From Symbiodinium natans (taxonomy: Eukaryota; Sar; Dinophyceae; Suessiales; Symbiodiniaceae): a stretch of DNA of 64,000 nucleotides. The DNA lies in contig CAJNDS010000169.1 of assembly GCA_905221605.1 (NCBI GenBank), forward strand, positions 48,501 through 112,500. The letters run 5' to 3'. Both the position numbers and the translations under genes were made by a program. Below the pieces are notes generated by a model. It made no database searches and was not told the DNA's origin. It saw only the letters and a list, made by a program, of their open reading frames with translations. Below, piece after piece: positions 52,001 through 62,600 of this stretch (positions within the stretch are counted from its first letter, which is position 1; every line of letters starts with the position of its first letter).

Positions 52001-53210
52001 CCCGAAGTTGCTCGAGGCAGGTTAGTAGTAGTTTGTAGGGTCGAGGGTGAGGCAATCTAAAACTGAAGCCAAAATTCACTGAACCCTAAATGGTAAGTTC
52101 TCTCAATGATGGTACGCGAGAAGCGGGCGCAATACGAAAGAGTGCCTACAAAAAGGACCTTCTTTTAGAGAGCTGACCACACACAGAACCCTGCAACACA
52201 AATTGTTCAGGGCTTAGGGTTCAGGGTTCTTGGGTTTGCCCTTAGGCTCAAAATAGCCCAAAAACCTTTTATGACAAGGCCTTTGGGCCCAAAAACCTGA
52301 AAATACCAGTCCTTAAAGCCTTACGGTTCTTGTTCAGGGACTTAGGGCTTTAGTCTTTATAGTCTTTAGGGTTTAGGGTTTACGCGTACGTGTAACTCTA
52401 CTCACCTACAGTCTAAGTGGGGTCTGGAAGGACCATGCACTGAACCCAAAGCACACATCTAAAAGCCCCTGCCCCTAAACCCTAAACCTAAACCCTAAAC
52501 CCTAAACCCTAAACCCTAAACCCTAAACCCTAAACCCCCAACCCTAAACCCTAAACCCTTCTGTGCTGCACCTTCTGGATGAGAGGCACGTGGCGATGAA
52601 CCCTGAGCTGCGCGAGTGTGAGGGTTTTAGGGCTTAGGGCTTAGGGTTCAATGGGTTTGAGGGTGTAAGGCGTTGAGGGTTCTAGGGTTTAGGGTTTAAG
52701 GGTGTAAAGCTTTCCGGGTCTAAGGGCTTAAGGGTTTAAACTTTTGAGGGTGTAAGGCCTTCAGGGTCAGAGGGTTGAAGGGTCTAGGGTTTAGGGTTTA
52801 GAGTTTGAGGCTTTCAGGCACCAGCGTGAGTGGTTCTCGCAAATTCTCCAAGTGAGGTTCTCTGTTGTGCTCCTCTGTACTATACAGAGGAGCACAACAA
52901 TATTTGGGGCCAAGACTACCAAGGACCTAGGACCCTAAACCCTAAACCCTGAACCCTAAAGCTTTGGTCGGTTCCCTACATAGGTTCACTAGACCGTAAT
53001 TATAAATTGGGATGCTCCCCCTTCTACTAACAGTCCTTATAGCACAAGGGGGACACATCCCGAGCTCCTAAACCCTAAACCCTAAACCCTAAACCCTAAA
53101 CCCTAAACCCTAAACCCTAAACCCCAATAGCCCTTTCCAATCCCTTTGGTGCAGCTCGGCGTCGGGATGGGCACCTCGATGTCCTTGTCCACGATCTGGA
53201 CCTGAGGCAC
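45976..53210 (-). CDS. Alveolin (IMC1-like) cytoskeletal protein gene, 10 exons, N-terminus incomplete
   Basis: Alveolins form the subpellicular network under the alveolar sacs of alveolates. They are recognised by short Val/Pro/Glu repeats of the EKxVEVPxxK type. Ten minus-strand exons (53150-53210, 52572-52607, 51638-51691, 50651-50683, 49427-49453, 48662-48697, 47313-47384, 46715-46774, 46356-46397, 45976-46032) spell such a chain, for example VQKHVEVPVIETIEKVIE, VPVVNQVDIPQ, IQTVEKRVE and VPIVQNVQKVVE. A polar tail follows, ending MSRPR and TAG. Exons 2-9 are 36, 54, 33, 27, 36, 72, 60 and 42 nt, all divisible by three, and all meet in phase 0. Donors are mixed GT and GC (GAG|GC, CAG|GC). 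Introns are 0.3-1.4 kb with telomeric runs. The start codon was not found. It lies head-to-tail behind the PPR gene. Confidence 0.9.
46094..46204. repeat. Interstitial telomeric array in an alveolin intron
   Basis: About 15 perfect TTTAGGG units between alveolin exons 9 and 10. Confidence 0.95.
46356..46397 (-). CDS. Alveolin exon 9
   Basis: 42 nt: ARQELQAGLEASKR, predicted helical. Acceptor GTGCAAG; donor AAGCGC|GCAACA (GC type). Confidence 0.75.
46715..46774 (-). CDS. Alveolin exon 8
   Basis: 60 nt: EASLEIATEVVQGPPMPTEY. Acceptor AACCAG; donor TAT|GCCCGA. The next exon starts with the same GCCCGA, so the exact junction can slide. Confidence 0.75.
47313..47384 (-). CDS. Alveolin exon 7
   Basis: 72 nt: IPVVGDTVQGDQQRTAVELP then PLRQ. 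Acceptor GGCCAAG; donor CGGCAG|GCGGGG (GC type). End of the Val/Pro repeat region. Confidence 0.8.
47728..47925 (-). CDS. ORF nested in an alveolin intron
   Basis: Reads IPKQKLLVWMEANDFAGYTP then SETVLMMNAWPKSKASETRG, to TAA at 47728. It has no ATG at the 5' end (the frame is open from just after a TGA). It lies between alveolin exons that already join in frame, so it is either an alternative exon or an unrelated fragment. Confidence 0.4.
   Translation of the reverse strand, partial: AVWTLACLNAATLESIPKQKLLVWMEANDFAGYTPSETVLMMNAWPKSKASETRGQNSATSSKKQ
48662..48697 (-). CDS. Alveolin exon 6
   Basis: 36 nt: VPIVQNVQKVVE. Acceptor CTGCAAG; donor GTGGAG|GCCCAG (GC type). Confidence 0.85.
48778..49003. 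repeat. 9-bp telomere-derived repeat (CCCTTTAAA)
   Basis: About 23 units of AAACCCTTT with variants (TTGAA, TTCAA, TTAAA). The Lys/Gly/Leu-rich antisense ORF is an artefact. Confidence 0.9.
49094..49240. repeat. Poly(C) tract with periodic T
   Basis: Near-pure cytosine with a T every 8-12 bases, about 145 bp, in an alveolin intron. The poly-Pro ORF is an artefact. Confidence 0.95.
49427..49453 (-). CDS. Alveolin exon 5 (27 nt)
   Basis: Reads IQTVEKRVE. Acceptor GTGCTTGCAG; donor GTGGAG|GCCCGC (GC type). Confidence 0.85.
50651..50683 (-). CDS. Alveolin exon 4
   Basis: 33 nt: VPVVNQVDIPQ. Acceptor TTCATCGAG after a pyrimidine-rich stretch; donor CCTCAG|GTGCGG. Confidence 0.85.
50746..50900. 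repeat. Interstitial telomeric array in an alveolin intron
   Basis: About 20 TTTAGGG units with one interruption (TTTAGGCTAAGGG), between alveolin exons 3 and 4. Confidence 0.95.
51638..51691 (-). CDS. Alveolin exon 3
   Basis: 54 nt: VQKHVEVPVIETIEKVIE, the most typical alveolin repeat in the window. Acceptor GTGCAG; donor ATCGAG|GCAGGA (GC type). The next exon's acceptor also ends in TTCATCGAG, so the two intron ends share TCATCGAG, a possible footprint of intron insertion. Confidence 0.9.
51750..52560. other. Alveolin intron without recognised coding sequence
   Basis: Contains a G tract (51798-51820), a short inverted repeat (GAGCAACTCC...AGTTGCTC, 51959-52015) and scattered telomeric units; the flanking exons join in phase. 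Confidence 0.6.
52572..52607 (-). CDS. Alveolin exon 2
   Basis: 36 nt: LRVHRHVPLIQK. Acceptor GCGCAG, donor CAGAAG|GTGCAG. Confidence 0.8.
52864..52899. repeat. Perfect 15-bp hairpin
   Basis: TTGTGCTCCTCTGTA, a 3-nt loop, then its exact reverse complement. Lies in an alveolin intron. Confidence 0.9.
53007..53062. mobile_element. Short MITE-like element (family 2)
   Basis: TTGGGATGCTCCCCCTTCTA, CTAACAGTCCTTATAG, then AAGGGGGACACATCCC; internally deleted relative to the other copies. Confidence 0.75.
53150..53210 (-). CDS. Alveolin exon 1 (first recognised)
   Basis: Reads VPQVQIVDKDIEVPIPTPSC. Acceptor CCCACAG|GTG. A GT donor inside the sequence (ATCGAG|GTGCCC, 53175) keeps phase 0 and may be the real exon end. 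Confidence 0.8.
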
Positions 53211-53939
53211 CTGTGGGGCGCTCGTTCGGAGACTTTTTTTTTTTTTTTGGGGGGGGGGGGGTGGGGGTGTAGGGTTTAGGGGTTAGGGGTTTAGGTGTTC
53301 AGGGGTTAGGGGTTTAGGGTTAGGGGTTTTAGGGTTTAGGGTTTAGGGTTTTTAGGGGTTTAGGGGTTTAGGGGTCTAGGGGTTTAGGGGTTTAGGGGTT
53401 TAGGGGTTTAGGGGTTTAGGGGTTTAGGGGTTTAGGGAATTAGGGGGCTTAGGGTTTAGGGTTTAGGGGTCAGGCTAGGAAGTTTTAGGGTTCCGGGGTC
53501 GGGGTCCAATAGGAACCGCTGCACACGGTAACCCCACGAAGCCCTACGCACATCTATGGCCCTGACCCCATAGAACCGTAAACCCTAAACCCTAAACCCT
53601 AAACCCTAAACCCTAAACCCTAAACCCTAAACCCTAAGCCCAAAAAACTTCAAAAAAAAAAACCGACCACTCTTTCAGTCCCTTAGCCAACCCCAAACCC
53701 TGTAAGCCGTGCAGATCGGATGAGCCCGATCAAGCCCTGAGAAACCCTATCAAACCTCTACACCTTGTAACTCCACACCCTAAACCCGTTTCAGCCTACA
53801 CCTTTCTAAAGCGTTCGGGCAAGGTTCACAGCTCAGGGTGGTTTCCAACCGTAAATCTACTAAACCATAAGTTTACCCAACCCTAAGCCCTAATAAGCCT
53901 TAAACCCTAAACCCTAAACCCTAAACCCTAAACCCCGAC

Positions 53940-53987
53940 GTTTTGCTCGTAGCAGCTGCAGGTCGTCCATGGCCGCGCGCACGAGAC
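53940..53987 (-). CDS. PPR exon 13 (last recognised)
   Basis: 48 nt; starts GT CTC GTG after CTAAG, completing Gly with exon 12: ASD-G-LVRAAMDDLQLLRAK. Donor AAAAC|GTCGGGG. The stop codon of the gene was not located. Confidence 0.6.
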
Positions 53988-56900
53988 CTTAGTTGCTGAG
54001 TTCAGAAGCCCCTAAAAAGTGTGCACTTGCAGTTCTACAGGAAATTATAGTATCCCTAAACCCTAAACGGCCCTAAACCCTAAACCCGAAACCCTAAACC
54101 CTAAACCGGCTACTAAGAGACCGTCGGACGCCCGCCGTGGCAGATGGCAGCGCCCGAGCGCTGCAGCGGCGTAGGTGGCGGCATTGGGAAGAAGTTGCTG
54201 GGCCTTTGGAAGATTTAGGGTTTAGGGTTTAGGGTTTAAGGTTTAGGGTTTAGGGTTTAGGGCCGTTTAGGGTTTAGGAGATTTGGGGCTTTGCGATGTT
54301 AGGGGTACCTTCTTGGGGTGCCGGGCCTTTACTGGCTGGTTCTTAGATAGGGAACGAGGCAGGTACCCCACGTAATCTCTTAAAGGGTATGTATTATGTA
54401 GGGCCCTATGATTCCCGAATTCCCAAGTAAGAACCAGGTGGTTTAGGAGGTTTGGACCATTTAGGGCTTAGGGGGGTTAGTCTGTAGGGCAGGGGCTGAG
54501 GCTTAGCTTAGCAGAAGGGTTCTCCTAGAATATACCCGGGGCCTCGGTCCAGGGGGATTGAAGTTGCTAGGATGATGCTTATGAGTTTCGTTTTCTTTTG
54601 ACGTGGGCTCCAGGACTTCGCCTCCAAGCTCGTATTTCCCTAAACCCCCAACCCTAAACCCTAGCCCTAAACCCTAAACCCTCGCCCTAAACCCTAAACC
54701 CTGAAATAACCAAACCCCAAACGCCTCAGGACCAGGACAGGCCTCCATTTCCTCCAGCAACGCCGAAGCCCTCTCGGCGGCCGACGCCCGTGCACAGGCG
54801 GAGATAACCGCAGTGAAGGTGGCCACGTCCTTTCTCGCTCTAGGGTTTAGGGTTTAGGGTTTAGGGTTTAGGGTTTAGGGTTTGGGGTTTGGGGTTTAGG
54901 GTTTAGGGTTTCTGGTTTAGGGTTTAGGGTTTCTGGTTTAGGGTTTAGGGTTTAGGGCTTTTGGGTTCATGGTTGAATGTGTTCCTCAGAGATCTCCATG
55001 ACTCCATCTGTACCCATCTACAGTCGATTTACACTTGTACTGCACATGACGACCAATTGCTCAAGAACCCCCAAAAAGTAAAACATGTTTCTTCCTCATA
55101 AGGGTGGTATAGGGATCGTTACTTTTCATTTGTTGGGGGGCTCTTGAGCAAATAGTAGATTAGTTGTTGCTAGCTAGGGGAGGAAATGAACCCTGATAGG
55201 GTTTATGGTTTAGGGTTCAGGGTTTATGCATTTGGGGTATAAAAGGGGGCATCCCTACTGGGAAATACCCATGTGGAAGTTCGTGTACGTAGGGTTTCGC
55301 GAACTATTGCAAGCGCCCCCTCCTTCGTGATCCTTCGCATCTCCATCTCCTCTAGCAAGTAGAGGATGCGCTGCCACTGGATGCCCTGCTCCTCAGCAGC
55401 AAATGAGGGTTTAGGGTTTAGCGTTTATTGGTGCATCCGGTTGCTTCCAGAAACTGAACAAACTTCTGGTTTTTTCAACTGCGAAAGTTGCTGGAGTCGA
55501 GCTAGTCAAAACGTGGCATGATGCCGACTTCCTCATTGCCGCCTTATTCAACCTTCCTCACTGCCTACTTCAGCTGAGATGTAATCCGAAACCAGCCAGG
55601 AGCAATGCCTACATGACGCTGTGGGAACCCATATTTCCGTTCAGAAGCCCCCGGAGAATAAAGTATGATTCGCCACCGAAGAGCTTAATTGACTGACCTC
55701 GAGCTTTGAAAAGCTTTGCTCGTTGCTGGTCGCAACATTGTTCTCGAAAGCCCGTGGGACTCAGAGTGGCTAAAATCATAGGGGTCTCCTCTATAAAATC
55801 AAGTTGGCCGGACTATTCAGGATACTCGAACTGTTTGGGGGTGCACGGTGGGATCCGCAATTAAGTCAAATCGTCCGGGCGTGGGAAGACAATTTCGTGC
55901 GAGGCGCCTTTAAGAATCCGAGGCGCCTTTAAGAATCAATTCCCGGCCATTTACACTCCTCCCTTTAAATTCAGAAAAGCCCCGGGGACCCTTCAAAGAG
56001 AGCCAAAACCAGCTTCGACTGTTCCACGGGGGGGTGGGGGGGGGGGGGGGGCCGGCGGCAAGGTTTTGGGTGGTTCGCACTGTAGCCTCCTAGGGACGAC
56101 GGTGAGGCCCTTTTTGGTTTTCGCGAGCGCCTCTCAACCAGAATATAAACCGGAAGAACGAAGAAACTCTGAACCCTACCTAAGCCCTGAACGCCTAAAC
56201 CCTAAACCCCTAAACCCTGAACTAAACCCTATCAAGTTGACCAGAGTTGAGAGTGGCATTCGGGACGGCAGGTTCGGAACGGAGGGCTTCGGAACGCTCC
56301 AGACCCCGCAGCTACCTTCTTATAAGGGTTTAGGGTGTACAGTTTAGGGATTTGAGAGCTTTAAGGAGAAGACGCCCTGCATCCTCCCTCGATTTTAGGA
56401 CACCTTCGGGAGTATCCTTCTAAAAGTCCTTACACCCCGAATCCCTGAACCCTAAACCCTAAAGCCTAAACCCCAAACCCTAAACCCAAAACCCTAAACC
56501 CTAAACCCCGAATCCCTGAACCCTAAACCTCAAATCCTATAATCCCATCCTGGAGGCCCCTCACCGGAGCTCCCCCTTAAACCCTAACCCTAAACCCTAA
56601 ACCCTAAACCCTAAACCCTAAACAGGGTTCTTCAGCGGAGCGGCGCAGGCGCTGGCTGCCGCATTGAAGGTCGCGGCGTCCGCGTGAAGGCTTCCGTGGG
56701 CCATGTCGCTGAAGAGTTGCAGGCAGTGCCTCCACTGAGCCTTACCTGTGGGTTTAGGGTTTAGGGTTTAGGGTTTAGGGTTTAGGGTTTAGGGTTTAGG
56801 GTTTAGGGTTTAGGGTTTAGGGTTTAGGGTTTAGGGTTTAGGGTTTGGGGCTTAGGGCTTCGGGTTAGGGTTTGGGGCTTAGGGTTTAGGGTTTAGGGTT

Positions 56901-59621
56901 TAGGGTTTAGGGGTTCACTCTGAGGTTGCGTTGAGCCTTGTATAGGCACCCTGTGTGGTATGACTCCTTTTGTCAAGATGTCCTGAATCCTGAGGGCTTC
57001 TTCGAGCCCACGAACTCTCCTCATCCTCATGGCCTGCTTGGGTGGTTTAGGGTTTAGGGAGTTTAGGGCTTAGGGCTTACGGTTCTATACTGTCCCTTGA
57101 CGGGCTGCAAGCGCTCATGGCCGCATTGAAGCTCAAGACGCTGGCGGCTCTCCTCCGCGCACTGCGCTGTCTCAAGAAACCGCAAAGTCGATAGCAGACG
57201 ATGTCAAAGTGAGAGCCAGAACTCCGAACATCCGACGACCGGCTCCAACCCTTAGCAAAAGACCGTGACCCGAAACCCTAAACCCTAAACCCTAAATCCA
57301 AAACCAAAAACCCAAAAACCCAAATCCCAAACCCTAAACCCTAAACCCTAAACCCTAAATCCTAAACCCTAAACCCTAAACCCTAAACCCTAAACCCTAA
57401 ACCTTTAGCTTCCTTCTCCAAAGTGAGGACAGCAGGGAGACGGCGTGCTCCCAGACTCCAGCATTCTCGCAAGCGCTGATGGCCGCATTGATGCAGACAG
57501 TATCCTCAGAAGGTTTAGGGTTTAGGGTGCAAGCCCCTTTACAAGGATCTCAATCGAATTCAGGGCTTGCAGTTGAGAGCTACAGGGCTTCATAGGCCAC
57601 AGGACCCCGAAGCTCCGGGAGATTCCTAAGAATAGTTTAAGGCATATTCCTTCACTGAGTGTGTTTCGGGCTCTGAACCCTGAACCGTAAACCCTTAGAG
57701 CACCCTAACCCTAAACCCTAAACCCTAAACCCTAAACCCTAAACCCTAAACCCTAAACCCTAAACCCTAAACCCTAAACCCTAAACCCTAAACCCTAAAC
57801 CCTAAAGAGCCAGTTTAGCTCCGCGTCGGGCTCCAAGGAGAAGGACCTTGCGGAGGAGAGGAGGGCACCTGCCACTTGCCAACCTCCGGGTCGGCGTCAT
57901 AAATCCAAGGTCCCCTTACGGTTTAGGGTTTAGGGTTTAGGGTTTAGGGTTTAGGCTTTAGGGTTTAGGGCTTAGGGTTTAGGGCTTAGGGCTTAGGGTT
58001 TAGGGTTTAGGGTTTAGGGTTTAGGGTTTAGGGCTAGGGTTTCGGGTTTCGGGTTCGAACAGCCCTAGACACTGAACCCAAAAGCTGCCTTGAAGAGGCC
58101 ATGAGTTCAAGACCATTGGGGGGGTGATCGTTTCAGGTTTAGGGTTTAGGGTTTAGGGTTTAGGGTTTAGGGTTTAGGGTTTAGGGTTTAGGGTTTCAGA
58201 ACTGAAGAAGGTCAATAGGAGTTTGCGGAGAGGGCCGCCCTTACTTGACAAGTGTAGGATTTAGGGTTGCCCTTTTTTCTAGGCTTAGGACTTCTAGTGG
58301 CTTTCGGACTTGTGCTTGGAAAGGGCTCCCCCAGAAACCCAATTAACCCCCAAAACCACATGAGTCCAAAACTGACATAAAATCCTAAACCCGAACCGCC
58401 CTTCAAGCCCTAAACCCGAAAACCTGAGCTGCGTAAACCCCCGAGACCCTAAACCCTAAACCCTAAACCCTAAACCCTAAACCCTAAACCCTAAACCCTA
58501 AATCTAAACCCTAAACCCGAAACCCTATGCCGCAAAGCCAAACCCCATGCCAAGCCCTATAAACTGAATTAGGCTGAATGATCCCTAAATAGCCGTGATT
58601 ATGGGGGAACCTAGGGGGACCGAAAAGAGGGGGGGAGTAGCCCTAAACCCTAAACCCTAAACCCCAAACCCTAAACCCTAGGGGTAGTAGGGGAACCGAT
58701 AAACTTCCCTCCCTTCGCGGGACGTTGGCCGCAGGCCGCGATCGCTGCGCTCAAGGCCACCAAGTCAAGGTCACGGGGGTTGACCTCTTGGAAAGCCTAA
58801 AGCCTAAAGCCTACAGCCTAAAGCCTAAAGCCTAAAGCCTAAACCGCCTAAAGCCTAAACCGCCTAAAGCCTACCGCCTAAAGCCTAAACCGCCTAAAGC
58901 CTAAACCGCCTAAAGCCTAAACCGCCTAAAGCCTAAACCGCCTAAAGCCTAAACCGCCTAAAGCCTAAACCGCCTAAAGCCTAAACCGCCTAAAGCCTAA
59001 ACCGCCTAAAGCCTAAAGCCTAAACCCTAAACGGCAGGATTTAAGGCCTTGGGTGCTAGACTCCCACTGTAGTTCCCTTCACTGAGGTAGCTAGATATCT
59101 TTGTGCATTCTCCTAACCACAGAACGTGGAACTGCAGAAGAGAGAAACTACAATGGGAGGCCGAGGAGCTCTTTTGATTTTAGGGTTCTTGAGGGGAATT
59201 CAAGCGGGGTATGTACCCAAGGTTCCCTAATACTCCCCACTACTCCCTAAGGCTCCCTAAGCTTCCCTAAGGTTTGTCAGGGACCTACCCCCCTTGAACC
59301 CCCCTCCCTTAAGAACCCTATAAAATTTGAAGCAGGAAAAGGGGTTCCTGACATAATATAGGGGCCTGCATCATTAGAATAGGGCTTGGGGGTAGTTATT
59401 ATAGTAAAACTATCAAGGGACCCTAAGGGAGAACTACTAGTATTTATTCCGACCCCTATATTACCTAAACCCTAAACCCTAAACCCTGAACCCTGAACCC
59501 TGAACCCTAAACCCTAAACCCTAAAGCCTGAACTAAACCCAAATTCTTAGTTGAAGGAGCCCCCACGCAAGGAGGATTTTTTCATCACAACAAGGGTCCT
59601 GACATCTCCCAGCATCACCCC

Positions 59622-59666
<45 letters not shown>

Positions 59667-62600
59667 ATTTAGGGTTTAGGAGGGTTTAGGGTTTGGGGTT
59701 TAGGGTTTAGGGTTTTAGGAATTAGGAATTAGGGTTTAGCTGCCGTAGCGGTAGGAAGCTGCAGAAGCCTGAATACCTGATGAGTGCATGTCCAAGTGTG
59801 CTGCAGTGAGCTGTAAGGTAAGTAACAAGACCCAAAATCCAGACCCCCTGAGCCCTAAACCCTAAACCCTAAACCCGAAACCCGAAACCCTAAAACATAC
59901 ACCTGTAGGAGTAAACAGGGCGCCCTTTTGATGAAGAGGGTTTTGGGGGAACCTAAGCCCTAATAAAAAGGGAATGAAGGCCGACTCTGGGTCCTAGAAG
60001 GGTTTAGGGTTTCGGGTTTAGGGTTTAGGGTTTAGGGTCTAGGGTTTACATTCTCTGTTTGCAATTGTGATCGAGCCCGGGAGTCACAGTAAACTTGTGT
60101 TTCTTGAAGCCCTAGCCACTATTTGCCCAATAACCACCTTAAAATTTCGGGTTTAGGATTTTAGGGTTTTGAAAAAAGACGCCCCTCATTGCCCTTACAG
60201 GGAAGAGTATTCAAATTTTTGGGTAGTTCGTAAGCGAGCAGTAGCTAGAGACCTTGAACGACACTTTTGCTTGATGCCGAACCCAAAATCTCACAGTCCA
60301 CCTGAATTCCCCTAAACCCTGAACCCTAGACCCATGCAGTTCGCGAAAAATCACAGGCCGGGGTAAACAACAACCAACAAGCTGCCCAACCACTGAGTTG
60401 CCAGCGATCACCTACAACATTCTCAGAGAGGGTTTGAGGGTTTAGGGTTTATAGGGTTTAGGGTTTAGGGTCCAAATTCCCATGTTTGTGGTTTTGAGGC
60501 CCCCAAAACCTCCGGATTCTGACTTTGTGAGGCCCCGAAACTGGCAAAACTGAGGGCCTCTGCAAGCAACGCGAGCGCCCGCTCCCACTGAGTGGCGGAT
60601 CCGCAGGCACCCAGCGCCACGGTGTAGGCTAGCACATCGGCCTGGAGGCTGGGGTTCAGGGCTTACAGGGTTTTAGGGTTAGGGTTTGTAAGGTTTAGGG
60701 TTTAGGGTTTAAGGTTTAGGGTTTCGGGTTTAGGGGTTAGGGTTAAGGTTAAGGGTTTACGGTTCAGGGTTTAGGGGTTAGGGGTTAGGGCCACCCTCAA
60801 CCCTTCTTCGAGCCACCAAGCCATTGGACCCCAAACCCCACGCCTTGAGAGCTTAAAAACTACTTCGGTACTTCTTCTGCGCCTAGGTAAACACCAAGGG
60901 ATGACTGTTCTGAGGAAGCATGGGATACCTCCCGGTAACCCTGCGAAAAAAAGGGTACGTCCTAGATACCTCTTCAGCCCCAAGCCGTCACCCAAATCCA
61001 CCGAGGAACAAGGCCCGACCAGACCGCATGACGCAACAGGTCTGTCGCCGCTTCCCACCTCGGCATGTGGCGACAGCAGGGTTGACAGAAATTGGGGCTG
61101 CCCTAAACCCTAAACCTTCCACCCTAATCCCTATACCATGGGTTCAGTGTGTAGGGGTCTGCATTCCGCTGTAACCGAATTGCTCACCGGCTTTTCTGGC
61201 TTGAGCTTGCTCTATCCAGCCTTCCAGCAACGTGAAATGGAATGATTATATCAATGTCATTGCAGACTTTGAACCTCCCAAAACTCCCAAAATAGTTCCG
61301 CCTAAACCCTAAACCCTAAACCTTACGAACCCTAAGCCCTAAGCCCGAAGCCCTAAGCCCTAAACCCAAAGCCCTAAATCCTGATCCCTAAACCCCAAAC
61401 CCTAAACCCTAAACCCTATGCCCTAAACCCTGAACACTAAACAATAAACCCCAAACCCCAAACCCCAAACAGCAAACCCCAGACCCCAAACCCTAAACCC
61501 TAAACCCTAAACCTGAAGGCCGCGCCACTTGCCGGGTGCTTCACACGTTGCCGCAGCCGAGCGGACCAGCACCCTAAAGCAGGGGCCCGAGCAAAGAAGT
61601 GCACAATCCCTGAGCCCTATCTTTGGGGTTTAGGGTTGAGGGTTTGGGGTTTGGGGTTTAGGGTTTAGGGTTTAGGGTTTGAAGTTTGGGGTTTGGGGTG
61701 TGTCATGCGAGGGCGCGCGCTCGGGCGCGAAGCGACCGCCACCACGCGCTGCGTTGCCCATCAACCCACCCCGGCCACCCACAGTATACTCTATCAGGGC
61801 CTAATGTTCATCAGCCGGATTTCTTCATGCGCCGATGCCGATGCACGTGTCTTTGTTCAAGTATCGGCTTCGGAAACAGGCAGCTCCGGCTCTTTACGGT
61901 CCTTTGGCGTGTCGGGCGATTCGTTGATGCTTGTTGTTTCCAAGCCGCATGTCAAGAGGTTAGGGTTTGCGGTTTAAGGGTTACCTCGGCTCTTTTCGGG
62001 GCCTCCGGCGTGTCCGGCTAAGTGAGGCCAAGGAGGCTTCCAGAACCCGAGTCAAACAGGGACCCAAGGATTTGCTCGGACCCACCACGAAATTGCAAGA
62101 TCGTAGTCCCAACGTCTAGGAAGGCCGTTGGGAGGCCCCTGTCATTTCTGCCACAAAACATCTGTGCAGAATCACTCAAAATGCGGCCAGAAGGGGACCG
62201 CAGTTGTTTCCCTAAACCCTAATTAAACCCTAAACCCTAAACCCTAAACCCTAAACCCTAAACCCTCAACCCTAAACCCTAAACCCTAAACCCTAAACCC
62301 TAAACCCTAAACCCAAGGTTGCCCTCCAGATTGCATTGCCTTCCATCGTGGGGGAGTAGTGGGGAATCACGCGGTTTGGCCGTGCGACGTCACCCTAAAC
62401 CCTAAACCCTAAACCCTAAACCCTAAACCCTAAACTCTAAACCCTAAACCCTAAACCCTGAACCCTAAACCCTGAACCCTGAACCCTGAACCCTGAACCC
62501 TGAACCCGAAAGTCCCCCCCACCCACATCGGCCGCCTGTTCACCGCGAGTCGCATCAAGGTGGTCTCAGCAAGCAGAGAGATGGCAGCCTCCCAAGAAAC

